Shown here in pieces: positions 1-5,782 of a stretch of DNA of 5,782 nt. The first letter of the stretch is position 1; every line of letters starts with the position of its first letter. Under the pieces are notes generated by a model, which saw only the letters and a list, made by a program, of their open reading frames with translations, was not told where the DNA came from and made no database searches. Location: contig JAFEEK010000007.1 of NCBI GenBank assembly GCA_018241165.1, positions 1-5,782 of the forward strand. The letters are read 5' to 3'. The DNA comes from Pseudomonadota bacterium (lineage in GTDB: Bacteria > Pseudomonadota > Gammaproteobacteria > Xanthomonadales > Rhodanobacteraceae). The translations under genes and the position numbers were made by a program.

Positions 1-2504
1 AGGATGCACTCGTGCGCGACGAGTCCGTTGCGCGCGGTGTACAACGTGGGATAGTGCGGCGCGAGGCGTCTGGACAAATAGTTCGCATTGAGCAACGCGG
101 CCTGCGTGGCTTTCAGGATGCCTTCGCGGCCCATCAGGGTGATGTACATCCACGAGATCGGCAGGATCGACGCTGATCCGAAAGTCGCCGCGCTCACCAA
201 GCCACCGTGGCGTTCGCTCATATCGCCCCCTTCCGCCCTTCGGGCACCTTCCCCCGCAAGCGGGGGAAGGGAAAAACTTTTGGGCAGATACGGCGCCAGA
301 TGCGACTTGACCGCGCACGGTCCTACGCCGGGGCCGCCGCCGCCGTGCGGGATGCAAAAGGTCTTGTGCAGGTTCAGGTGCGAGACGTCCGAGCCCCAGC
401 GGCCGGGCCGCGCGACGCCGCACAACGCGTTGAGATTGGCGCCGTCGGTGTAAACCTGCCCGCCGTGCTGGTGCACGATATTGCAGATTTCCACGACGTC
501 TTCCTCGAACACGCCGTGCGTGGACGGATACGTCAACATGATCGCGGCGAGGCGATCGGAATGTTTCTCGGCCTTGGCGCGGATGTCGGCGACATCGACG
601 TTGCCGTTCGCGTCGCATTTCGTCACCACGACGCTCATGCCGCACATCTGCGCAGAGGCCGGATTCGTGCCGTGCGCGGATTCGGGAATCAGGCACACGT
701 CGCGTTGCGCCCGACCATTGGCGCGGTGATACGCACGGATTGCGAGCAGGCCGGCGTATTCGCCCTGCGCACCGGCGTTGGGTTGCAAACTCACCGCGTC
801 ATAGCCGGTGATCGCGACCAGCATCGCTTCGAGGCCGTCGATCAGTTCGCGATAACCATGCCATTGCGCGGCGGGCGCGAGCGGATGGATGTTGGCGAAC
901 TGCGGCCAGGTCACCGGAATCATCTCGGCGGTCGCGTTCAATTTCATCGTGCACGAACCGAGCGGGATCATGGTGCGATCCATCGCCAGATCCTTGTCGG
1001 AAAGCATGCGCATGTAGCGCAGCATCTCGTGTTCGCTGTGGTGCGTATTGAACACCGGATGCGTGAGGAACTTCGAGGTGCGCAGCAGTTCCTGCGGGAT
1101 CAGCGATGGCGCGGATGCATCCAGCGCGTCGATGTCCGGCAATTTCGCGCCATCGCCGCCGAAGATGCGCCACAGCAGTTCGATGTCGGCGCGCGTGGTG
1201 GTTTCATCCAGCGCGATGCAGATGTATTCGTCCCAAGCCTTGCGCAAATTCGCGCCCATGGCCACCGCGCGCGCCATGATCGCGTCGGTGCGCTCGTTCG
1301 TCTTCAGACTGATCGTGTCGAACGCGCTGGCGTGATGGGTTGCCGTGAATCCCAATTGCTGCAAACCGGCGCGAAGAATCGCGGTCAGGCGCGCGACGCG
1401 CGTGGCGATGCGGGTCAAGCCGTCCGGACCGTGGTAGACGGCGTACATCGACGCCATCACCGCGAGCAGCACCTGCGCGGTGCAGATGTTGCTGGTCGCC
1501 TTTTCGCGGCGGATGTGTTGCTCGCGCGTCTGCAAAGTCAGGCGATACGCCTTGTCGCCATGCGCATCCACCGACACGCCGATCAGGCGTCCCGGCAGCG
1601 AGCGCTTGTAGGCATCGCGACAGGCCATGAACGCCGCGTGCGGGCCGCCGAAGCCGAACGGCACGCCGAAACGCTGCGAGTTGCCGACGACGATGTCCGC
1701 GCCCATCTCGCCCGGCGACTTGAGCAAGGTCAGCGCGAGCAAATCGGTGGCAAAAATCGCGAGGGCGCCCTTGGCGTGGATTTTCGCGACTTCCTCGCTC
1801 CAATCCATCAACCAGCCGCTCGAGGCCGGATACTGGATCAGCACCGCAAAGTAATCGTCCGCCGCGATCGCCGCGTCCCACGCCTCGGCGGCATCGGCCT
1901 GCTTGATCGTCAGGCCCAACGGCTCGGCGCGCGTGCGCATGACCTCGAGCGTTTGCGGATGCGTATCGCCGAACGTCACGATGACGTTGCCTTTTGCCTT
2001 GGCCGAACGCTTGGCGAGCGTCATCGCCTCGGCGGCTGCGGTGGCTTCGTCCAGCATCGAAGCGTTGGCGATTTCCATGCCGGTCAGGTCGGCAACCATG
2101 GTCTGGAAATTGATCAGCGCTTCCATGCGGCCTTGTGAAATCTCGGCCTGGTACGGCGTGTACGCCGTGTACCACGCCGGGTTTTCCAGGATGTTGCGCA
2201 GGATGACGTTCGGCGTGTGCGTGCCGTAGTAGCCCTGGCCGATGAACGAACGAAACACCGTGTTCTTGTCCGCGATCGCGCGGATTTTCGCCAGCGCATC
2301 GGTTTCGGTCATTGCCGGCGCCAGCGCGAGCGGATTTTTCTGCCGGATGCCGGCCGGTACGATGGCGTCGACCAGTGCGTCGAGTGAGTCGTAGCCGACC
2401 GTTTCCAGCATCGACGCGATTTCCGCATCATCCGGACCGATATGGCGGGCGATGAAGGCGTCGTGCTGCTCGAGGTCGCGCAGCGAAGGTGCATTCTGGG
2501 TCAT
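1..2504 (-). CDS. gcvP: Glycine dehydrogenase (decarboxylating), P protein of the glycine cleavage system; C-terminus cut by window edge
   Basis: This cytoplasmic PLP enzyme decarboxylates glycine and passes the aminomethyl group to the lipoyl arm of GcvH. The frame is open for 834 codons without a stop; the family is about 950-960 residues, so roughly 120 C-terminal residues lie beyond position 1. It is the fused single-chain type, with an N-terminal P1-like half ([10 protein letters not shown] near residue 14, then [12 protein letters not shown] and [19 protein letters not shown]) and a C-terminal P2-like half ([34 protein letters not shown]). The PLP-binding lysine is K714 in [18 protein letters not shown]. 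The ATG at 2504 is chosen because the family N-terminus begins there and a GGAG lies 7 nt upstream. Residues 745-760 ([16 protein letters not shown]) do not belong to the family and come from a repeat inserted in frame. No gcvT or gcvH is visible nearby. Expression is probably riboswitch-controlled. Confidence 0.97.
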   Translation of the reverse strand, partial: MTQNAPSLRDLEQHDAFIARHIGPDDAEIASMLETVGYDSLDALVDAIVPAGIRQKNPLALAPAMTETDALAKIRAIADKNTVFRSFIGQGYYGTHTPNVILRNILENPAWYTAYTPYQAEISQGRMEALINFQTMVADLTGMEIANASMLDEATAAAEAMTLAKRSAKAKGNVIVTFGDTHPQTLEVMRTRAEPLGLTIKQADAAEAWDAAIAADDYFAVLIQYPASSGWLMDWSEEVAKIHAKGALAIFATDLLALTLLKSPGEMGADIVVGNSQRFGVPFGFGGPHAAFMACRDAYKRSLPGRLIGVSVDAHGDKAYRLTLQTREQHIRREKATSNICTAQVLLAVMASMYAVYHGPDGLTRIATRVARLTAILRAGLQQLGFTATHHASAFDTISLKTNERTDAIMARAVAMGANLRKAWDEYICIALDETTTRADIELLWRIFGGDGAKLPDIDALDASAPSLIPQELLRTSKFLTHPVFNTHHSEHEMLRYMRMLSDKDLAMDRTMIPLGSCTMKLNATAEMIPVTWPQFANIHPLAPAAQWHGYRELIDGLEAMLVAITGYDAVSLQPNAGAQGEYAGLLAIRAYHRANGRAQRDVCLIPESAHGTNPASAQMCGMSVVVTKCDANGNVDVADIRAKAEKHSDRLAAIMLTYPSTHGVFEEDVVEICNIVHQHGGQVYTDGANLNALCGVARPGRWGSDVSHLNLHKTFCIPHGGGGPGVGPCAVKSHLAPYLPKSFSLPPLAGEGARRAEGGDMSERHGGLVSAATFGSASILPISWMYITLMGREGILKATQAALLNANYLSRRLAPHYPTLYTARNGLVAHECI
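225..272 (-). repeat. Palindromic (REP-like) repeat inserted in frame inside gcvP
   Basis: This GC-rich palindromic unit lies within the gcvP reading frame. A perfect 11-bp inverted repeat (CCTTCCCCCGC at 247-257, GCGGGGGAAGG at 260-270, loop AA) is followed by a smaller hairpin GCCC-TTC-GGGC (235-245). The CCCCTTCC at 227-234 resembles and can compete with the outer arm. The arrangement matches a repeat type common between genes in Xanthomonadales and related proteobacteria (recalled, not searched). It is translated as [16 protein letters not shown], 16 codons, so the frame is kept: conserved GcvP sequence continues on both sides ([10 protein letters not shown] before, [21 protein letters not shown] after). 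Exact ends are uncertain by a few bases. Confidence 0.8.
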
Positions 2505-2511
2505 GGTGGAA

Positions 2512-2515
2512 CTCC
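2512..2515 (-). promoter_or_regulatory. Ribosome binding site of gcvP
   Basis: On the minus strand GGAG lies 7 nt before the ATG at 2504, within CCCCGGAGTTCCACCATG. It fixes the gcvP start and lies just downstream of the inverted-repeat element in the leader, where leader folding could expose or hide it. Confidence 0.75.
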
Positions 2516-2540
2516 GGGGCGGAAAACGTCGGAAAACTTC

Positions 2541-2616
2541 CGTCATCCCGGCGAAAGCCGGGATCCAGCGCCTTTGCAAGCCAAGACCCTGGATTCCCGC
2601 TTGCGCGGGAATGACG
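2541..2616. repeat. 76-bp inverted-repeat element (paired REP / MITE-like) in the gcvP leader
   Basis: Two 28-bp arms, 2541-2568 and 2589-2616, are inverted copies matching at 23 of 28 positions. They start with CGTCAT and end with ATGACG, with a 20-bp spacer. Each arm is itself a perfect hairpin: ATCCCGGC-GAAA-GCCGGGAT (2545-2564) and ATTCCCGC-TTGC-GCGGGAAT (2593-2612). Four of the five differences between arms form two compensatory pairs within the stems, so pairing is kept. This is the widespread GTCATyCCsGCGmAAGCsGGrATCCAG type of proteobacterial intergenic repeat (recalled, not searched). It lies between the riboswitch and the gcvP Shine-Dalgarno site, so it is transcribed as part of the leader. 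Confidence 0.85.
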
Positions 2617-2647
2617 ATCTGAAACGCAGTTCGCGTTCCACGCGCCC

Positions 2648-2806
2648 CTCTGTCCTTTTGCCTGAGAGTTTCCAAGCTCACGCTTGTTGCCCCTTCGGCG
2701 GCGGCGTCAACCGCTCTCTCCAGAGTTTTTCCGCGCGGCGGTATCGGGCCTGAGCGATTACGGGCGTTGCGCCTTCGGCAGCGGCTGCGCCGCTTCTTCC
2801 ACCGCG
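2648..2806 (-). ncRNA. Tandem glycine riboswitch (two aptamers) upstream of gcvP
   Basis: This cis-acting RNA senses glycine and normally turns on gcv genes when glycine is abundant. Aptamer I spans 2806-2734: its P1 helix pairs CGCGGTGG (2806-2799) with CCGCCGCG (2741-2734), and the core has TGCCGAAGGCGCAACGCC and GCTCAGG. Aptamer II spans 2725-2648: P1 pairs CTCTG (2725-2721) with CAGAG (2652-2648), P2 pairs GAGAG with CTCTC, and the hallmark strings GCCGAAGGGGCAA and CTCAGGCAAAAGGACAG are present. The 8-nt linker is A-rich (AAAAA at 2730-2726), as in known tandem glycine riboswitches. No clear rho-independent terminator with a U-tract is visible between 2647 and the start codon. Control may therefore act on translation or through the repeat hairpins; the expression platform is not resolved. 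Confidence 0.95.
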
Positions 2807-2817
2807 TGGGAGGGCGA

Positions 2818-2846
2818 ATTATACAGACTTGCGGCATGCCAACGGC
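2818..2846 (-). promoter_or_regulatory. Probable sigma-70 promoter of the gcvP riboswitch transcript
   Basis: A perfect TATAAT -10 box lies on the minus strand at 2823-2818. A start 6-8 nt downstream, near 2811, would put the first transcribed bases just before aptamer I (2806), which supports the call. The -35 is poor: the hexamer at 17-bp spacing is GCCGTT (2846-2841), while TTGGCA (2842-2837) lies only 13 bp from the -10. A palindrome GGCATGCC (2833-2840) falls in the spacer and might bind an activator, but that is speculative. Confidence 0.6.
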
Positions 2847-2883
2847 TGCGCGGAATCGAGGTAAGTCCGGGAATCCAGCAAAT

Positions 2884-2912
2884 TTGCAGATGCCCAAAAC
2901 GGGCATTATCAT
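2884..2912 (+). promoter_or_regulatory. Putative promoter of the MNT/HEPN operon with overlapping inverted repeats
   Basis: TTGCAG (2884-2889) and TATCAT (2907-2912) are separated by 17 bp and would start transcription close to the ATG at 2920. Three inverted repeats overlap this stretch: GCAAATTTGC (2878-2887), TGCCC-AAAAC-GGGCA (2891-2905, in the spacer) and CCCA-GCA-TGGG (2914-2924, over the start codon). Such symmetry is what an autoregulating winged-helix protein would bind. The promoter hexamers match consensus only partly, so this is a prediction. Confidence 0.4.
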
Positions 2913-2919
2913 ACCCAGC

Positions 2920-3585
2920 ATGGGCAAACTCAAAAAGCAATCGCCTGTACGGCCATCGCATGCTGTACGGGAAGCGCCCGCGAGTTACAAAGCGCACGCT
3001 AACGCGGTTGCAACCAGCCTCGCCGATGCGCTGTTCACCACCACCCAGCAACGCGTCCTGGGCGCTTTGTATGGCAATCCGCAGCGCAGTTTCAGCGTCA
3101 GTGAACTGATCGCATCCACCGGCGCAGGCTCCGGCGCGGTGCAGCGCGAACTGGCCAAGCTCACTGCCAGCGGCTTGTTGACGGTACGCCCGATCGGCAA
3201 CCAGAAGCGTTATCAGGCCAACCCTGCCGCGCCGATCCACGCCGAGCTGGTCGCGATCATGCAGAAAACCGTCAGTCTTGCGGAACCCCTGCGCGAAGCT
3301 CTCGCACCGCTTGCGGCGCGGATCGAGCAGGCGTTCGTGTTCGGCTCGATCGCGCGTGGCGAGGCGGGTCCGCGCAGCGACGTGGACTTGATGGTGGTCG
3401 GCGACGCGACATTCGCGGACGTGGTCGAAGCGGTGTATCCGCTGCATGCGCGTCTGGGGCGCGAAGTAAATCCGATCGTGCTGACGGCGAGGGAATTTCG
3501 CGCGCGCGCGAAGGACCCGGGCTTCATTTCACGCGTCATGAACGGACCGCGCATCATGCTGATTGGGGCTGCCAATGACGCTTGA
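2920..3585 (+). CDS. Winged-helix DNA-binding / minimal nucleotidyltransferase fusion protein (probable antitoxin-type partner)
   Basis: A 221-residue cytoplasmic protein. Residues about 35-100 form an ArsR/MarR-like winged helix: [12 protein letters not shown], then [20 protein letters not shown] with the recognition helix, then a wing at [13 protein letters not shown]. Residues about 130-221 form a minimal nucleotidyltransferase domain with GSIARG at 142-147 and the acidic pair D154/D156 in SDVDLMVV. The usual third acidic position seems replaced by N184 (REVNPIVLT), which I recall as normal for this wHTH-MNT family. The substrate is unknown; MNT proteins paired with HEPN toxins (MntA) AMPylate the toxin. 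ATG 2920 is favoured over ATG 2890: neither has a Shine-Dalgarno site, but 2920 agrees with a leaderless transcript and avoids the TGCCC repeat. A longer open frame back to 2767 would overlap the riboswitch and is unlikely. The next gene overlaps its end by 11 bp. Confidence 0.88.
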   Translation: MGKLKKQSPVRPSHAVREAPASYKAHANAVATSLADALFTTTQQRVLGALYGNPQRSFSVSELIASTGAGSGAVQRELAKLTASGLLTVRPIGNQKRYQANPAAPIHAELVAIMQKTVSLAEPLREALAPLAARIEQAFVFGSIARGEAGPRSDVDLMVVGDATFADVVEAVYPLHARLGREVNPIVLTAREFRARAKDPGFISRVMNGPRIMLIGAANDA

Positions 3586-4015
3586 AAACCTGGCGCGCAT
3601 TGGCCGTTTGCAGCCACATGCCGCCACGACCGAGGAAATCCGGAAACTGCTGACCGGCTCGGCGCGCAGCCTGAAGGATGCGGGAAACACCGCAATTTCG
3701 AATGCCAGCCGCCTGGCTTTGGCCTACACCGCAATCATGGAAGCCGCACAGTCGGCGCTGTTCGCGAACGGATACCGTCCGAGCAAAAGCGAAAGTGGCC
3801 ATCACATGACAATGGTACAGAGCCTCGTCCACACTGTCGGTCTCGAACCCGCGCGCATGCGCGTGCTGGATACGATCCGCCACAAACGCAATGTCGTGGA
3901 CTACTCCGGCGAAGACGTCGAGCCGAGCGACGCCCGCGAAGCCGTTGCCGCTGCCAGAGCATTGCTAGGCGATGTCAAGGAATGGTTGGCGAAGAATTAC
4001 CCGGAATTTTCGTGA
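3575..4015 (+). CDS. HEPN-like protein, partner of the upstream MNT protein (probable toxin-type component)
   Basis: A 146-residue, mainly helical cytoplasmic protein with no signal peptide or membrane segment. It begins [15 protein letters not shown] and has a HEPN-like four-helix pattern: helix ISNASRLALAYTAIMEAAQ (41-59), GYRPSKSESGHHMTMVQSL (66-84), the motif IRHKRNVVDYSG (101-112) and a final helix DAREAVAAARALLGDVKEW (119-137). HEPN proteins are often RNases with an R-X4-6-H motif. Here the equivalent stretch is R-H-K-R-N-V-V-D-Y, without the histidine at the usual place, so catalysis cannot be assumed. ATG 3575 is preferred because GGGG lies 6 nt upstream; the TTG at 3563 is a less likely start. 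The overlap with the wHTH-MNT gene implies translational coupling and a joint role, as in HEPN/MNT toxin-antitoxin pairs. I recognise the pairing as recurrent in proteobacteria, but know no tested function for this subfamily. Confidence 0.87.
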   Translation: MTLENLARIGRLQPHAATTEEIRKLLTGSARSLKDAGNTAISNASRLALAYTAIMEAAQSALFANGYRPSKSESGHHMTMVQSLVHTVGLEPARMRVLDTIRHKRNVVDYSGEDVEPSDAREAVAAARALLGDVKEWLAKNYPEFS

Positions 4016-4035
4016 ATGAGTCACCCCGCGTCGAT

Positions 4036-4064
4036 TTGCATTGAGCACGAGTCCGGCATACATT
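4036..4064 (+). promoter_or_regulatory. Weak candidate promoter for the secreted nuclease gene
   Basis: In the 93-bp gap after the HEPN gene, TTGCAT (4036-4041) and TACATT (4059-4064) have 17-bp spacing. A start near 4071 would leave a leader of about 38 nt ending in GGGGAG (4100-4105), which lies only 3 nt before the ATG. No clear terminator follows the HEPN gene, so read-through from that operon is also possible. Confidence 0.25.
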
Positions 4065-4108
4065 GACACGTAGCCGCGCAATCCGCGGACGTTCAGGCTG
4101 GGGAGCCC

Positions 4109-5782
4109 ATGCATATCCAATCCATCGCGGCGCGTGCCGCGCTCGTATTCTTTTTTGCTTTCTTCGCGCCGGCGGCGTTCGCGCAGGATGTCTCGCTCGT
4201 CGGCGGCGCGCCGCCGGTGCAGACCTTCGACAGCCTGCCGGCAACCGGCACCGGCAGCACGCTGCCGGGCGGCTGGTATTTCGCCGAATCCAAGCAGAAC
4301 GCGAATGCCACATATACCGCTGGCGACGGTACTTCCAATACCGGCGACACCTACAGCTTCGGCAGCACCGGCAGCAGCGACCGCGCGCTCGGTACGCTGC
4401 AATCGGGCAAGCTGGCCTCGACCATCGGCGCGCGCCTGCGCAACGACACCAGCAACACGCTGACCACGATTGCGGTCGCCTACACGGGCGAGCAGTGGCG
4501 CGTCGGTGGCAGCGGCAGCCCCGACCGGCTCGACTTCCAGTACAGCACGAATGCGACATCGCTGACCGACACCGCAGCGACCTGGGTCGACGTCAACGCG
4601 CTGGACTTCATCTCGCCGAACACGGCGGCCACCGCCAGCGCGCTCGACGGCAATGCGAGCGCGAACCGAACCGCGATTTCCGCGTCGATCGCCGGCCTGA
4701 ACCTGGCGCCATCGGCCACGATCTGGGTGCGCTGGGTCGATCTTGATGTATCCGGCAACGACGACGGACTCGCCATCGACGACGTCAGCTTCGCCGTCGA
4801 CGGCACGCCGCCGGTGGATGTGGCGCCGTTCGTCGCCGCGACCGTACCGGCGAATACCGCGAGCAATGTTGCGCTGTCGGCAACGCTGGCGGTGAGTTTC
4901 AGCGAAGCGGTCACGGTCAGCGATCCGTGGTTCACGATCCAGTGCACGACATCCGGCACGCATACAGCCGTCGTGACCGGCGGACCCAGCGCATACACGC
5001 TGACGCCCGCGCCCGCGTTCGCCGCGAACGAAACCTGCACTTGGACGATTCTCGCCGCCGGCGTCGTCGACAACGACGGCACGCCCGATCATCCGGCGAG
5101 CGATTACACGGTGCAATTCAGCACGCTCAATCCGGTGGCGCAACCGCCGACCGTGGTTTCCACGCAGCCGGCGAATGGCGCCGTCAACGTGCCGATCGCC
5201 AGCGACATCCGGGTGACTTTCAGCGAGTCGGTGACGACATCGAGCGCGTTCGCGCTGAGCTGCGATTCGACGCCGATCCCGCTCGATGAAACCGGCACGG
5301 GCGCGACGCGCACACTGACGCCGTTCACCGTGCTGCCCGCCGGCAAGAGCTGCGTGTTCACGATCGCCGCCGCCGGCGTGCACGACGCGGACAACATCGC
5401 GCTGCCGGCCGACTACACCGCGAGCTTCACCGTCGCCTCCGGCACGCTCAGCGGCTACTACAGCAACGTCAACACCAGCAGCGCCGATCAACTGCGCTGC
5501 TCGCTGCACGCCACAATCAAGGGCCACACGATCTATCCGTACAGCGGCGGCGCACAGAACGTCTGGACGATTCTCGAAATCGCCCAGGCCGACCCGAACA
5601 ATCCCGGCAAGATCATCGACGTGTACCGCAATCATTCCTACACGGCGGTCAGCGATCGCGCCGGAACCGGCAGCGGCCTGACCTACAATCGCGAACACGC
5701 CTGGCCGAACTCGCTCGGTTTCGCCAATTCGAGCCTGGCCGCCTACACCGACACGCACATGCTGTGGCTGTCGGACACCAGC
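4109..5782 (+). CDS. Secreted endonuclease I-family nuclease with beta-sandwich and two Ig-like domains; C-terminus cut by window edge
   Basis: The frame is open for 558 codons to the window end, so the gene is 3'-partial. Residues 1-25 are a signal peptide: R9, hydrophobic core ALVFFFAFFAPAA, predicted AFA|QD cleavage, so the protein is exported. Residues about 27-231 are Gly/Ser/Thr/Asp-rich and beta-like, ending DDGLAIDDVSF (218-228), as in MAM/jelly-roll-like extracellular domains. Two Ig-like (SbsA/Big_5 type) domains follow at about 238-339 and 344-442, with matching elements ATVPANTASNV / STQPANGAVNV, VSFSEAV / VTFSESV and CTWTILAAGV / CVFTIAAAGV. Each has a cysteine pair (C279/C310, C385/C415) suited to a disulfide. 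From about 449 comes the nuclease domain (GYYSNVNTSSADQLRCSLH), with NREHAWPNS at 527-535 and DTHMLWLSD at 548-556. E529/H530 correspond to the catalytic Glu-His of EndA/Vvn-type nucleases, which cut DNA and RNA with a divalent metal. The remaining metal-ligand Asn would lie past the window. The ATG at 4109 is used because an in-frame TGA at 4064 precedes it with no other start between. Confidence 0.92.
   Translation, partial: MHIQSIAARAALVFFFAFFAPAAFAQDVSLVGGAPPVQTFDSLPATGTGSTLPGGWYFAESKQNANATYTAGDGTSNTGDTYSFGSTGSSDRALGTLQSGKLASTIGARLRNDTSNTLTTIAVAYTGEQWRVGGSGSPDRLDFQYSTNATSLTDTAATWVDVNALDFISPNTAATASALDGNASANRTAISASIAGLNLAPSATIWVRWVDLDVSGNDDGLAIDDVSFAVDGTPPVDVAPFVAATVPANTASNVALSATLAVSFSEAVTVSDPWFTIQCTTSGTHTAVVTGGPSAYTLTPAPAFAANETCTWTILAAGVVDNDGTPDHPASDYTVQFSTLNPVAQPPTVVSTQPANGAVNVPIASDIRVTFSESVTTSSAFALSCDSTPIPLDETGTGATRTLTPFTVLPAGKSCVFTIAAAGVHDADNIALPADYTASFTVASGTLSGYYSNVNTSSADQLRCSLHATIKGHTIYPYSGGAQNVWTILEIAQADPNNPGKIIDVYRNHSYTAVSDRAGTGSGLTYNREHAWPNSLGFANSSLAAYTDTHMLWLSDTS

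Noticed and set aside
225..272. A frameshift or sequencing error in gcvP at the odd segment
   Set aside because: The segment is exactly 48 bp, the frame is the same before and after it, and the sequence forms a clean palindrome, so an in-frame insertion explains it.
207..2138. A 643-codon open frame on the plus strand opposite gcvP
   Set aside because: It is rich in Arg, His and Ala with no recognisable motif, and lies antisense to a clearly conserved GcvP frame. Long antisense frames are expected in GC-rich coding DNA.
1204..2175. A 323-codon minus-strand open frame inside gcvP
   Set aside because: It is a shifted frame of gcvP. The true frame encodes continuous GcvP sequence across the same stretch.
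2541..2616. The inverted-repeat element as a rho-independent terminator or CRISPR unit
   Set aside because: No U-tract follows either hairpin in the gcvP direction, and there are only two arms in opposite orientation rather than spaced direct repeats.
2767..2919. N-terminal extension of the wHTH-MNT protein back to 2767
   Set aside because: It would start inside riboswitch aptamer I on the other strand, the added residues show no domain pattern, and no ribosome binding site is seen.
4063..4068. Perfect TTGACA as a -35 box for the nuclease gene
   Set aside because: At 16-18 bp downstream there is only GC-rich sequence (around CGGACG) and no acceptable -10 box.
4074..4088. CCGCG-CAATC-CGCGG hairpin as a terminator after the HEPN gene
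   Set aside because: The stem is only 5 bp, no T-run follows, and it lies just before the nuclease start. It is more likely chance in GC-rich DNA.
3965..5758. A 597-codon open frame on the minus strand opposite the nuclease gene
   Set aside because: Its product is low-complexity (Arg/Gly/Ala/Val) with no domain, and it is antisense to a frame with signal peptide, Ig repeats and catalytic motif. It also runs into the HEPN gene.

Overview
The window looks like chromosomal DNA from a GC-rich gammaproteobacterium, most likely of the Xanthomonadales (Xanthomonadaceae/Rhodanobacteraceae). This rests on the single-chain glycine dehydrogenase behind a tandem glycine riboswitch, the two kinds of palindromic repeat, and a secreted Ig-domain nuclease. 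The assignment is by family resemblance only; no database search was possible.

Layout. Positions 1-2504 (minus strand) hold gcvP, the PLP-dependent glycine decarboxylase of the glycine cleavage system. It is cut at its C-terminus by the window edge. Its leader (2505-2823) carries, in transcript order, a TATAAT -10 box, a tandem two-aptamer glycine riboswitch (2806-2648), a 76-bp inverted-repeat element (2616-2541) and a Shine-Dalgarno site. Positions 2820-2919 form the divergent intergenic region. Positions 2920-4015 (plus strand) hold a two-gene operon with an 11-bp overlap: a winged-helix/minimal-nucleotidyltransferase (MNT) fusion and a HEPN-like protein. This has the form of a toxin-antitoxin (HEPN/MNT) module. 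From 4109 to the right edge (plus strand) runs the first 558 codons of an exported endonuclease I-family nuclease, with a beta-rich N-terminal domain and two bacterial Ig-like domains before the catalytic domain.

How the genes work together. gcvP is probably switched on by excess glycine through the riboswitch. The MNT/HEPN pair and the nuclease are separate units with no visible functional link to glycine catabolism or to each other.

The most striking points are a 48-bp palindromic repeat that sits inside gcvP in frame and adds 16 residues close to the PLP-lysine, and the compact MNT/HEPN operon with inverted repeats laid over its putative promoter. I found no CRISPR array, tRNA, rRNA, insertion sequence or wholly novel system.
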